Shown: positions 22,367 through 30,736 of the stretch, one piece after another | Position numbering within the stretch: the stretch's first letter is position 1 | Layout of the letters: each line of letters opens with the position of its first letter | DNA from: Acidiphilium multivorum AIU301 | Lineage (GTDB): Bacteria > Pseudomonadota > Alphaproteobacteria > Acetobacterales > Acetobacteraceae | NCBI RefSeq assembly: GCF_000202835.1 | Contig: NC_015186.1 | Span: forward strand, 2,419,001 to 2,483,000 | Length of the DNA stretch: 64,000 bases | Direction of reading: 5' to 3' | Position numbers and translations under genes: made by a program | The notes under the pieces: generated by a model | Seen by the model: only the letters and a program-made list of their open reading frames with translations | What the model was told of the DNA's origin: nothing | Database searches by the model: none

Positions 22367-23464
22367 ATGCACGACCTGATCGTGGTCGGGGCGGGCCTTG
22401 CCGGGCTCGCCCTCGCGGCACGCGCGCAGGAAGCGGGCCAGGATGTCGCGGTGATCGAGGCGCGTTCGCGAATCGGCGGGCGAAGCCTCGTGCATCGCAC
22501 CGCTTCAGGCTGCTACGATCTCGGCCCGGCCTGGATCTGGCCGGCCATGCAGCCGCGCGTGGCGCGGGCCGCCGCTGCACTCGGCCTCCGGCTCTACCGC
22601 CAGGCGGATGAAGGCGGCTTCGTGTTCCAGGACAGCGACGGGACGGCCCAGCGCCTGCCCCACGGCTTCGCGCAGGAGCCGCCGAGCATGCGGGTCGAGG
22701 GCGGGATCGCCGCCCTCGCCGAAGGATTCGCCGCCCGCCTCGCCCCCGGCACGATCCGGCTCGGCACCCGGGTCGAGCGGCTGGTCCTGGAGTCGGATGC
22801 GGTCGGCGTCGAGACCGGGGCGGCAGCGCTGCGGGCGCGGCGCGTGGCGCTGGCGCTGCCGCCGCGACTGGCGGCGACGATCGGCTTTGCGCCCGCCCTG
22901 CCCGCCGCTTCGCTGCGGCAGTTCGAGGCGGTGCCGACCTGGATGGCCGGGCACGCCAAGGCGCTGGCGATCTACGACGCGCCGGTCTGGCGCGCTTCCG
23001 GCCTATCCGGCGGGGCCTTCAGCCGGTGCGGGCCGCTGGGCGAGATTCACGATGCCAGCCTGCCCGGTGCCGCGGGCGAGGCGGCGCTGTTCGGCTTCTT
23101 CGCCTGGCCGGCCGCGATGCGGGCGGCGCGCCGGGCAAGGCTGGAGGATGCGGTGCGCGCCCAGCTCGCATCGCTGTTCGGCCCGGCGGCCGGATCACCG
23201 CGCGCGCTGCTGATCCAGGACTGGTCGACCGACGAGCTGACCGCGACTCCGGCCGACGCCCCGCCGCTGGCCGGGCATCCGGCCTATGCGCCGCTCGCCC
23301 TGCCCGCGCCGTGGCGCGACCGCGTCCTGCTTTCGGGATCGGAGAGCGCGCCCGAATTCGGCGGCTATCTCGAGGGCGCGCTGGCCGCCGCCGAGGCAGC
23401 CGCCGCCATGAATGCGCAACATGGCGGCGGCCTTCCCGCGGCTGGCGTGGCAGCCGGGCGTTAG
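22367..23464 (+). CDS. FAD-dependent amine oxidase-like protein
   Basis: This 365-residue flavoprotein has the dinucleotide-binding fingerprint LIVVGAGLAGLALAARAQEA at the very N-terminus and the flavin amine oxidase segment ARSRIGGRSLVHRT, where the GGR motif contacts FAD. The C-terminal FAD pyrophosphate site is seen as LLSGSESAPEFGGYLEGALA. It is shorter than classical monoamine oxidases (about 450), so parts of the substrate domain are reduced. The substrate is unknown. It lies 4 nt after the cupin gene. Its TAG stop overlaps the TAA stop of the convergent permease gene (23461-23464). Confidence 0.88.
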   Translation: MHDLIVVGAGLAGLALAARAQEAGQDVAVIEARSRIGGRSLVHRTASGCYDLGPAWIWPAMQPRVARAAAALGLRLYRQADEGGFVFQDSDGTAQRLPHGFAQEPPSMRVEGGIAALAEGFAARLAPGTIRLGTRVERLVLESDAVGVETGAAALRARRVALALPPRLAATIGFAPALPAASLRQFEAVPTWMAGHAKALAIYDAPVWRASGLSGGAFSRCGPLGEIHDASLPGAAGEAALFGFFAWPAAMRAARRARLEDAVRAQLASLFGPAAGSPRALLIQDWSTDELTATPADAPPLAGHPAYAPLALPAPWRDRVLLSGSESAPEFGGYLEGALAAAEAAAAMNAQHGGGLPAAGVAAGR

Positions 23465-24669
23465 GCCCGGCCGCTGCGCATCCGCCGGAGGCGGAGGATG
23501 GTGTCGATGGTGATCGCGGCCAGCAGGATCAGCCCCTCGACGATGAAGCGCACCGATGAGGCGGCGCCGAGCAGGTTCATGCCGTTGCTGACACTCGCGA
23601 TCACCAGTGCGCCGAACAGCGCGCCATAGACGCTGCCGCGCCCGCCGAACAGCGAGGTGCCGCCGATCACCGCCGCGGCGACGGCGTTGAGCATGATGTC
23701 GCCATTGCCGACCGAGGCGGAGGCGACGCCGAGGCGCGCCGCATCGAGATAGCCGGCGAGGCCGACAAGGAAGCCGGCGATGATGAAGACGGAGAGCTGA
23801 ATCCCCTTCACCGAGATGCCGGCGCGGCGCGCCGCCTCGGCATTGCCGCCGACCGCGTAGAGATGCCGGCCGAAGCGGGTGGACTTGGTGACGAAGGCCG
23901 AGGCGAACAGCGCGATCAGAAAGATCATGAGCAGGAACGGCACGCCGCGATAGGCGTTCAGCATGAACACCGCGCCGAACAGCATGATGGCGACGCCGAC
24001 CAGCCGCATCGTCGCGGCGAACCCACCCTCGTGGCCGCTCGCCGTGCGCTTGCGGATGCCGTTCAGCGTGACCGCGGCATAGGCGCCGAACAGCAGCAGG
24101 CTCAGCACCCACGACCACAGCGGATCGAGATTGAGCGTGCCGATCGCGGTGGTGAAATTGTCCGCCAGCGGCACCGATCCGCCATGCGGCGTCAGGATCG
24201 CGAGCGTCAGGCCCTCGGCGATCATGCCGCCGCCGAGGGTGACGACGAAGCTCGGCACGCCGATCCGCGAGACCACCATGCCCTGGAGGAAACCAAGGCC
24301 GGTCGCCAGCGCGATTCCAAGCACGATGCCGACGCCGACCGGCAGGTGAAAGAACACCGTGGCCAGCGAGAACACCGACGCGGCGAGAACCGAGTTCCAG
24401 CCGATCGACAGGTCGATCATGCCGAGCAGGATGATGTAGATTTCGGCCAGCGCCAGCGTGCCGGTGACGACGATCTGGGCCGCGAGATTGGAGAGGTTGC
24501 GCGGGGTCAGGAAGTTGGCGTTCAGCGTCTCGAACACGATCCAGATGACGATGAGTGCCGCGATCACCGGCAGCATGCCGAGATCGGTCGATTGCGCGAC
24601 CCCGGTCAGCCAGCGCCTGAACGGGGATTTCTGCTCGGATTTCTGCTCCGGATGCTGCACGCTGCTCAT
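23461..24669 (-). CDS. Sugar ABC transporter permease (RbsC/XylH type)
   Basis: This 402-residue polytopic inner-membrane protein forms the channel of a CUT2-family sugar importer. About ten hydrophobic segments follow a charged N-terminus rich in Lys/Gln/Ser. The family marks are IYIILLGMIDLSIGWNSVLA, VPSFVVTLGGGMIAEGLTLA, the ATPase-contact loop RFGRHLYAVGGNAEAARRAG and NAVAAAVIGGTSLFGGRGSV. The start ATG at 24669 overlaps the ATPase stop by 4 nt (ATGA). A frame open further upstream is a shadow of the ATPase gene. Pentose or hexose is the likely substrate; the binding protein is XylF-like. Confidence 0.94.
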   Translation of the reverse strand: MSSVQHPEQKSEQKSPFRRWLTGVAQSTDLGMLPVIAALIVIWIVFETLNANFLTPRNLSNLAAQIVVTGTLALAEIYIILLGMIDLSIGWNSVLAASVFSLATVFFHLPVGVGIVLGIALATGLGFLQGMVVSRIGVPSFVVTLGGGMIAEGLTLAILTPHGGSVPLADNFTTAIGTLNLDPLWSWVLSLLLFGAYAAVTLNGIRKRTASGHEGGFAATMRLVGVAIMLFGAVFMLNAYRGVPFLLMIFLIALFASAFVTKSTRFGRHLYAVGGNAEAARRAGISVKGIQLSVFIIAGFLVGLAGYLDAARLGVASASVGNGDIMLNAVAAAVIGGTSLFGGRGSVYGALFGALVIASVSNGMNLLGAASSVRFIVEGLILLAAITIDTILRLRRMRSGRA

Positions 24670-25475
24670 GCCATGGCTCCTGCCGCGCCGGTCCCGGGAA
24701 TGGCGAGCGTGCCGGTGATGGCGCCGACCACCTGCTCCGGCGTCACGTCGCTCTTGCGGGCTTCCATCACCGTGGCGCCGAGGCGCAGCACGGCGATGTT
24801 GTCCGCCACCTGGAAGACGTTCTGCATGTTGTGGGTGATGAGAATGACGCCATAGCCCTGCTCGGCGAGGTCGCGCACCAGGCGGAGCACCTCCGCCGTC
24901 TGGGCGACGCCGAGGGCGGCGGTGGGTTCGTCCATGATGACGAGCTTCGAATCCCACAGCACGGCGCGGGCGATGGCGACTGCCTGGCGCTGCCCGCCGG
25001 AGAGCGAGGCCACCGGCGTATCGAGCGCGGGCAGGTTGATCCGCAGCGTCTTCAGCACCCGCCGCGCTTCGAGTTCCATGTCGACATCGCGCAGCACATG
25101 CGGGCCGAGCGCGGTCGGCGTGCTGACGAGTTCGCGGCCGAGATAGAGATTGGCGCAGATGCCAAGATTGTCGCAGAGGGCGAGATCCTGATACACGGTC
25201 TGGATGCCCAGCGCCGTCGCCTCGGACGGGTGGCGGATCGAGACCGGCCTTCCCTCGAGCAGGATTTCTCCCTCGTCGATCGGCGCGACGCCGGCGATCG
25301 CCTTGATGGTCGTGGATTTGCCCGCACCGTTGTCGCCAAGCAGGGCGGTCACCTCGCCGCGGCGGACGGTGAAGTTCACGTCGCGCAGGGCGACCACGGC
25401 GCCGTAGCGCTTTTGCAGGCCGCGCACCTCAAGCAGGGGTGCTGCGGCGGGTTCAGCCGCGATTGCCGCACTCAT
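24666..25475 (-). CDS. Sugar ABC transporter ATPase, single nucleotide-binding domain
   Basis: This 269-residue protein energises the importer. Walker A is LLGDNGAGKSTTIKAIAG, the signature is ASLSGGQRQAVAIARA and Walker B is LVIMDEPTAALGVAQ. CUT2 ATPases such as XylG and RbsA usually contain two fused domains of ~500 residues; this one has a single domain, like FrcA of rhizobial fructose importers, and so would act as a homodimer. I chose the start MSAAIAAEPAAAPLLEVRGL at 25475 because GGGAGGACGAGAG precedes it. It lies between the binding protein (64-nt gap) and the permease (4-nt overlap). Confidence 0.94.
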   Translation of the reverse strand: MSAAIAAEPAAAPLLEVRGLQKRYGAVVALRDVNFTVRRGEVTALLGDNGAGKSTTIKAIAGVAPIDEGEILLEGRPVSIRHPSEATALGIQTVYQDLALCDNLGICANLYLGRELVSTPTALGPHVLRDVDMELEARRVLKTLRINLPALDTPVASLSGGQRQAVAIARAVLWDSKLVIMDEPTAALGVAQTAEVLRLVRDLAEQGYGVILITHNMQNVFQVADNIAVLRLGATVMEARKSDVTPEQVVGAITGTLAIPGTGAAGAMA

Positions 25476-25539
25476 CTCTCGTCCTCCCAAGCAAACGGCG
25501 GACGCGCGGGGCGTCCGCCGCGCCGTCAATGGTCCCGGA

Positions 25540-26649
25540 TCAGGCGCCGTGGGCCTTGCAGATCTTGCCCTGGGCCGCGGGGCCCACACAGATCGCCTTC
25601 CAGGTGGTATAGCCCGACTTGATCACCGAGCCGGCGATATTCGCCTTGGTGACCACGAGCGGCTTCAGCAGGACCGACGGGACGTCGATCATCTTGTTGT
25701 TGGTCTTGCCGTTCAGCAGGCCGGCCGGCGGCTTCGTGTCGGTCGCCACCGCCACCGCGAGTTCCGCCGCCGCGGCGGCTTCCTCGGGGACGTATTTGAA
25801 CACGGTCATCGACTGCAGGCCTTCGAGGATGAAGGTCAGGCCGCCATTGGTCGCATCCTGGCCGGTCACCGGCACCTTGCCGGCGAGGCCGACCGCCTGG
25901 AGCGCGCGGATCACGCCGGAGGCGGTGCCGTCATTCGCGGCGAGGACGGCGTTGACCTTGTTGTGCAGCCGGGTCAGCGCCTGCTGGCTTTCCTCGAACG
26001 CGTTCTGCGGGCTCCAGTCCGGCGTCATCACCGAGTAGGCGAGGTGCAGCTTGCCGGATTTGAAGAGCGGGCCGAGCACGTTCATCGCGCCCTTGCGGAA
26101 GTCGAACGCGTTCGGATCGGTCGGCGCGCCGTTGATCATCATCACGCTGCCGCCGGGCTTGGTGTGCTTGGCGATATACTCGCCCTGCAGCTCGCCGACC
26201 TTCGTGTTGTCGAACGAGACGTAGTAATCGGGCTTCGAATCCTGGATCAGACGGTCGTAGGAAATGACCTTGACGTGGTTGCGCGCGGCGTAGTTGACGA
26301 TCGCGGCACCGGCCTTGCCGTCGACCGGATCGACGACGAGAACGTCCGCACCGTTCGAGATCGCGGATTCGGCCTGGTTGAGCTGGGTGTCGGGGCTCGA
26401 ATTGGCGTTGCTGACGATCAGCTTGGCGTTCGGATCGGCCGCGTGCGCCATCTTGATGAACCAGGGACGGTCGACCTGCTCATAGCGCGGCGAGGAGTTC
26501 TCGGGCAGCAGGAAGGCGATCGTCGTCTTCTTGCTGCTGATCTGGTGCACGGAAGGCTGGGTGACCGACTGGGCGTGCGCGGCCGTCAGGCCGAAGGCGC
26601 CAACCGCCAGCGCGGACGCGGCAATAATCGTCGGGAACGCGATTTTCAT
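25540..26649 (-). CDS. Sugar ABC transporter periplasmic binding protein (XylF-like)
   Basis: This 369-residue precursor has a Sec signal peptide (MKIAFPTIIAASALAVGAFG, cleaved after AAHA). The mature protein is a type I periplasmic binding protein of the ribose/xylose group: KTTIAFLLPENSSPRYEQVD, SNGADVLVVDPVDGKAGAAI, VISYDRLIQDSKPDYYVSFD and VLAANDGTASGVIRALQA. The YDRLI and SFDN elements are characteristic of D-xylose-binding XylF. A C-terminal pair of cysteines (AICVGPAAQGKICK) could form a disulfide. It heads the three-gene importer operon, with a promoter at 26743-26770. The ligand is probably a pentose, but this is inference. Confidence 0.93.
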   Translation of the reverse strand: MKIAFPTIIAASALAVGAFGLTAAHAQSVTQPSVHQISSKKTTIAFLLPENSSPRYEQVDRPWFIKMAHAADPNAKLIVSNANSSPDTQLNQAESAISNGADVLVVDPVDGKAGAAIVNYAARNHVKVISYDRLIQDSKPDYYVSFDNTKVGELQGEYIAKHTKPGGSVMMINGAPTDPNAFDFRKGAMNVLGPLFKSGKLHLAYSVMTPDWSPQNAFEESQQALTRLHNKVNAVLAANDGTASGVIRALQAVGLAGKVPVTGQDATNGGLTFILEGLQSMTVFKYVPEEAAAAAELAVAVATDTKPPAGLLNGKTNNKMIDVPSVLLKPLVVTKANIAGSVIKSGYTTWKAICVGPAAQGKICKAHGA

Positions 26650-26742
26650 GGTGTTTCCTCTTCCAAGAAATGATGGATCGAATTCCGGTCCTCCGCCGAA
26701 CCGCGGAGCTCCAATTAATTTGACCCTTGTAGTAAATCGGTT

Positions 26743-26770
26743 GCTATCGTGAAGCCCGAACCATTGTCAA
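26743..26770 (-). promoter_or_regulatory. Predicted promoter of the sugar importer operon
   Basis: The minus strand has a perfect -35 TTGACA (26770-26765), a 16-nt spacer and a -10-like GATAGC (26748-26743). The leader to the binding-protein ATG would be about 90 nt and includes an AT-rich palindromic stretch (AATTAATT, 26713-26720) that could be an operator. Predicted from sequence. Confidence 0.5.
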
Positions 26771-26813
26771 GCGGGAAATGCAGACTTGTCGCGGACGCTC
26801 GGCCGGCGGGGCC

Positions 26814-27053
26814 CTATTGCTTGGGTTCGTCGATCTCGCGCAGCGCGCCGGAACGCACGCTTTCCATCGCATTGTCGAGGATCCGCAGGATGGCCTCGTC
26901 GGGCAGCGAGGCGCTCAGCAGGTTCAGCGCGCCGCCGAGCAGGGCCGAGGCGATGGCGATGGTCGGGATCTCCTTCTCGACCATATGATGAACCAGCTGG
27001 TCGATGATCTGGCCGGCCTCGAGGATCTGCGCCTCGGTTGCTTGTTGGTGCAT
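26814..27053 (-). CDS. Small hypothetical protein
   Basis: I do not recognise a characterised family. The 79-residue product is mostly helical and acidic, starting MHQQATEAQILEAGQIIDQL, with a hydrophobic central stretch (IPTIAIASALLGGALNLLSA) that could be an amphipathic or membrane-touching helix, and an end rich in Glu/Arg. AAGGGA lies about 8 nt before the ATG at 27053; an ATG seven codons upstream (27074) has no ribosome site but would give 86 residues. The gene sits between an Atm1-type exporter and the sugar importer on the same strand, 48 nt after the exporter, and could be co-transcribed with it. Confidence 0.7.
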   Translation of the reverse strand: MHQQATEAQILEAGQIIDQLVHHMVEKEIPTIAIASALLGGALNLLSASLPDEAILRILDNAMESVRSGALREIDEPKQ

Positions 27054-27101
27054 CTGATCATTCCCTTGCGTCATGAAATCGTTATGGCGGCGGCCGGCCC
27101 C

Positions 27102-28973
27102 TCAGGCCGGAGTCGTCGCGGGGCGGAGGGGAAGCTCGCGGGTGCGCGGGCCGGTGGCGAGGTCCTGTTCGGCCGAGGCCGCCTCGATCTGCTCGGACTG
27201 CGCGGCCCACATCGCGGCGTAGATGCCGCCGGCGGCGAGCAGCGAGGCATGGGTGCCGCGCTCGACGATGTTGCCGTCGCGCAGGACGAGGATCTCGTCG
27301 GCGTCGATCACCGTGGACAGGCGATGGGCGATCACCAGCGTGGTGCGGTCGCGCGCGACCTGCCGCAGCGCCGCGCCGATATCCTGCTCCGTCGCCGTGT
27401 CGAGGGCGCTGGTCGCCTCGTCGAGAATCAGCAGGCGGGGATCCTTGAGGATGGTGCGGGCGATGGCGACGCGCTGCTTCTCGCCGCCCGAGAGCTTGAG
27501 GCCGCGCTCGCCCACCGTGGTCGCATAGCCCTGCGGCAGCGACATGATGAAATCGTGGATCTGGGCGAGGCGGGCCGCGCGCTCGACCTCGGCATCCGAC
27601 GCGCCGGGGCGGCCATAGGCGATGTTGTAGCGGATGCTGTCGTTGAACAGCACGGTGTCCTGCGGCACGACGCCGATCGCGGCGCGCAGGCTCGCCTGTG
27701 TCAGGTCGCGCACGTCGATGCCATCGACCAGCACGGCGCCCTCGCTCACGTCGTAGAAGCGGAAGAGCAGCCGCGAAATGGTCGACTTGCCCGACCCCGT
27801 CGGCCCGACCAGGGCGATCTTGCGGCCGGGTTCGGCGCGGAAGGAGATGCCGTGCAGGATCTCCCGATCGGGGCTGTAGCCGAAGCGGACATCCACGAAC
27901 TCGACCGGCACGGGAGCACCCCGCGCCGGCAGGGTTTTCGCATCCGCCCGGTCGGAGATCTCCTGCGGGGTGCGGAGGAGTGAAAACATCTGCTCCATGT
28001 CGACCAGGCCCTGCTTCAGCTCGCGATAGACGAAGCCGACGAAGTTGAGCGGCTGGTAGAGCTGGATCAGGTAGGTGTTCACCAGCACGAACTGGCCGAC
28101 ATTCAGCCGCCCGGCGACGACGCCGTTCGCCGCCATCAGCATCAGCACGGCAAGGCCGACGGCGATAATCGCGGCCTGGCCGAGATTGAGCGCGTTGAGC
28201 GTGACCTGCGAGCGGACCGCCGCCGTCTCGTAGGCGGCGAGGCTCGCGTCGAAGCGCACGCTTTCATGCGCCTCGTTGCCGAAATACTTCACCGTCTCGA
28301 AATTCAGCAGGCTGTCGATCGCCTTGGTCTGGGCGGCGTTGTCGGTCTCGTTCATCTGGCGGCGGAACTTGATGCGCCAGGAGGTGAAGCCGAAGGTGAA
28401 GCCGAGATAGCCGCCGACCGCGACCAGCGTGATCGCGGCATAGATCCAGTTGAACATGTGCCAGAGGATGCCGACCGTCAGCAGCAGTTCGATCAGCGTC
28501 GGCACCACGTTGAACACGGCAAGGCGCAGCACCGTCTGGATGCCGGTGGTGCCGCGCAGGATGATGCGCGAGAGCCCGCCGGTCTGCCGGTCGAGATGAA
28601 AGCGCATCGAGAGGTTGTGCAGATGCTCGAAGGTCTCGCGGCTGATCACCCGCGCCGCGCGCTGCTGCACGGCGGCGAAGAGCGCGTCGCGCAGTTCGCC
28701 GAAGCCGGACGAGGCGATGCGCACCAGCGCGTAGGCGACGATCAGCGCCGCCGGCACGGCGAGCGGGCCGGCCTTGGCCGACAGCACGTCCACCGCCCGC
28801 GCATAGAGGATCGGGATGATGACGGTCGCGACCTTGGCGAGGACCAGGCACAGGGAGGCGAGCACGACGCGGACGCGCAATCCGGGCTCGCGCTTGGGCC
28901 AGAGATAGGGCAGCAGGGAGCGCACGGTGGCGAGACTGCTTTCGCTCTTGGCAATGTCGACGGTTCGGGCCAT
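27102..28973 (-). CDS. Atm1/HMT1-type ABC exporter
   Basis: This 623-residue half-transporter has an N-terminal six-helix transmembrane domain (to about residue 330) and a C-terminal ATPase. Walker A is VGPTGSGKSTISRLLFRFYD, the signature is LKLSGGEKQRVAIA and Walker B is LLILDEATSALD. Atm1-type marks in the membrane domain are FHLDRQTGGLSRIILRGTTG, ETVKYFGNEAHE and YQPLNFVGFVYRELKQGLVD. In mitochondria and alphaproteobacteria this family exports glutathione-derived species and protects against heavy metals. The start at 28973 is only 28 nt from the divergent Nudix gene, so the two promoters must overlap each other or the coding ends. Confidence 0.95.
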   Translation of the reverse strand: MARTVDIAKSESSLATVRSLLPYLWPKREPGLRVRVVLASLCLVLAKVATVIIPILYARAVDVLSAKAGPLAVPAALIVAYALVRIASSGFGELRDALFAAVQQRAARVISRETFEHLHNLSMRFHLDRQTGGLSRIILRGTTGIQTVLRLAVFNVVPTLIELLLTVGILWHMFNWIYAAITLVAVGGYLGFTFGFTSWRIKFRRQMNETDNAAQTKAIDSLLNFETVKYFGNEAHESVRFDASLAAYETAAVRSQVTLNALNLGQAAIIAVGLAVLMLMAANGVVAGRLNVGQFVLVNTYLIQLYQPLNFVGFVYRELKQGLVDMEQMFSLLRTPQEISDRADAKTLPARGAPVPVEFVDVRFGYSPDREILHGISFRAEPGRKIALVGPTGSGKSTISRLLFRFYDVSEGAVLVDGIDVRDLTQASLRAAIGVVPQDTVLFNDSIRYNIAYGRPGASDAEVERAARLAQIHDFIMSLPQGYATTVGERGLKLSGGEKQRVAIARTILKDPRLLILDEATSALDTATEQDIGAALRQVARDRTTLVIAHRLSTVIDADEILVLRDGNIVERGTHASLLAAGGIYAAMWAAQSEQIEAASAEQDLATGPRTRELPLRPATTPA

Positions 28974-29001
28974 GTCCGGCAGATGGCATGCAGTTCACGA
29001 A

Positions 29002-29865
29002 ATGCAAATGGCCGGCACTGAGGAGCAGGTATCGGCCGCGCTGCTCGAACGTATCGCGCGGTGCCGCACGGCGGTTCTGCCGGGGCGACGGATTCCGCTC
29101 CATATCGGCGACGAGCCGGTCGGCTATGTCGGCGCCGCCCTGGCCGCGGACCTTGCGTCCTATGCGCGTCCCCATCCCGGCGGGCTGAGCATTCCGCCGG
29201 AAGAGGCCGCGCGGCTGAACGCGGTGGCGACCCCGCTCGGCCCGGCGCACGGCTTCCGCACGCGGGGCGAGTTGTTCGACGTGCGCAGCCGGATCGACGG
29301 ACCGGTGCTCGCAACGCTCGACCGCGGGGCGCTGCCCGCCTTCGGAGTCATCGGCGTCGGCGTGCATCTGAACGGCTATGTGCGGCGGGCGGATGGGCCC
29401 CATCTGTGGATCGGCCGGCGGAGCGCGACGAAGAAGCTCGATCCCGGCAAGCTGGACAACCTGGTCGGCGGCGGCGTCTCTGCCGGAATGGGCGCGTTCG
29501 ACACGCTGGCGAAGGAAGCTGCCGAAGAGGCGAGCATTCCCGCCGGCACGATCGCCCAAGCGCGGGCGGTGGCGCGGATCGCCTATGACATGGAGCGGCC
29601 GGAGGGGCTGCGGCGCGACCTGCTGGTCTGCTACGATCTCGAGCTGGACGAGTCGTTCCGCCCCGAAGCGGCGGATGGCGAGGTGGAATCCTTCAGCCTC
29701 GTCCCGGCCCGGGAGATGCTCGGCATCGTCGCCGGGACCGATGAGGTAAAGTTCAACGTCAATCTCGTGATCATCGATTTCCTGCTCCGCCACGGCGTGC
29801 TCGCCGATCCGAGCGGCCGGGTGCGGGCGGCGCTCGCCGCCCAGCCGCCGGCGGCGGCGGATTGA
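29002..29865 (+). CDS. DUF4743-Nudix hydrolase
   Basis: The product (about 287 residues) has an N-terminal DUF4743 domain (ALLERIARCRTAVLPGRRIP, then IGDEPVGYVGAALAADLA) and a C-terminal Nudix domain. The phosphohydrolase helix is LVGGGVSAGMGAFDTLAKEA followed by AEEASI, a slightly degenerate Nudix box as in the eukaryotic NUDT20/24 and thiamin-pyrophosphokinase-associated group. These proteins cleave nucleoside diphosphate derivatives; members have been linked to damaged thiamin diphosphate. The start is uncertain: ATGs at 29002 and 29008 are two codons apart and neither has a strong ribosome site. It diverges closely from the Atm1-type exporter. Confidence 0.88.
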   Translation: MQMAGTEEQVSAALLERIARCRTAVLPGRRIPLHIGDEPVGYVGAALAADLASYARPHPGGLSIPPEEAARLNAVATPLGPAHGFRTRGELFDVRSRIDGPVLATLDRGALPAFGVIGVGVHLNGYVRRADGPHLWIGRRSATKKLDPGKLDNLVGGGVSAGMGAFDTLAKEAAEEASIPAGTIAQARAVARIAYDMERPEGLRRDLLVCYDLELDESFRPEAADGEVESFSLVPAREMLGIVAGTDEVKFNVNLVIIDFLLRHGVLADPSGRVRAALAAQPPAAAD

Positions 29866-29886
29866 CGCGCCGCCGGGTGGCAGGGA

Positions 29887-30555
29887 TCAGAAATCGAGGT
29901 CGGCGTAGTGCGGCGGCGGCGTGAAGCCGGAGACACGATCGTTCAGCAGCGGGCGGAAGGCCGGGCGGGACTTGATCCGCGCATACCATTCGCGGGCGGC
30001 CGGATTCACCGACCAGTCGATATCGCCAATGAAATCGAGGGCCGAGAGATGCGCCGCGGCGGCGAAATCGGCCAGCGAGAGATTGGCGCCAGCAAGATAT
30101 TTCCGCCGCTCGGCGAGAAAGCCGATATGACCGAGATGGGCGCGTAACGCCGCATAGCCGTCGCGGATGCGCGAGGGGTCGGGGGCGCCGCGCTTGGCCG
30201 CCGGCTTCATCACCTTCTCGTAGAGCAGGTTGCGCGACACTTCGGTGGCGAAGCGCTCGTCGAACCAGGCGGTGACGGCGCGGATCTCGGCGCGCTCGGC
30301 CAGCGTGCGGCCGATCAGGGAAATGTCCGGGTAAGCCTCGTCGAGATATTCGCAGATGGCGTTGGAATGGGGCACCACCAGCCCGTTCTCCTCGACCAGG
30401 GTCGGCACCGTGCCGGCCGGGTTCATCGCGAGGTATTCCGGGCGGCGCTCCCATGTCCGTTCGAGCTTGAGTTCGAAGGGCAGCCGCTTTTCGGCCAGCA
30501 CGAGCCTGACCTTGCGGGCAAAGGGCGAGAGCGGGAGGTGATGTAGAATGCGCAT
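29887..30555 (-). CDS. fzlA: GST-family protein, FzlA-like (FtsZ-localised)
   Basis: This 222-residue protein has a glutathione-S-transferase fold: a thioredoxin-like N-domain (MRILHHLPLSPFARKVRLVL, then NPAGTVPTLVEENGLVVPHS) and a helical C-domain (YLAGANLSLADFAAAAHLSA). The length and the C-terminal tail (GFTPPPHYADLDF) resemble FzlA, the essential GST-like protein that curves FtsZ filaments and sets constriction rate in Caulobacter. A plain GST cannot be excluded; the FzlA call rests on my recollection of that tail and needs a homology search. It is convergent with the Nudix gene (21-nt gap), and the window also contains minCDE, another FtsZ regulator system. Confidence 0.7.
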   Translation of the reverse strand: MRILHHLPLSPFARKVRLVLAEKRLPFELKLERTWERRPEYLAMNPAGTVPTLVEENGLVVPHSNAICEYLDEAYPDISLIGRTLAERAEIRAVTAWFDERFATEVSRNLLYEKVMKPAAKRGAPDPSRIRDGYAALRAHLGHIGFLAERRKYLAGANLSLADFAAAAHLSALDFIGDIDWSVNPAAREWYARIKSRPAFRPLLNDRVSGFTPPPHYADLDF

Positions 30556-30736
30556 GAACCGGCGTTATCGCAGGACGGCACCGGCGTGCAAGACGCGGCG
30601 GCGCCGTGCACCGCACGCAACCATCCGTAGCATGTCATCACATTTATTCACTTTCGAGAATATCACAATTCCGTTACACTCAAAAGGCTGACGGACACAC
30701 CCGTTGGGCTCAAGAAACGATATTTGGAGACACGCC

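Noticed and set aside
21514-22500. N-terminal extension of the molybdenum hydroxylase subunit
   Set aside because: The extension lies antisense to the cupin gene and before the conserved opening of the family; it is an open frame by chance.
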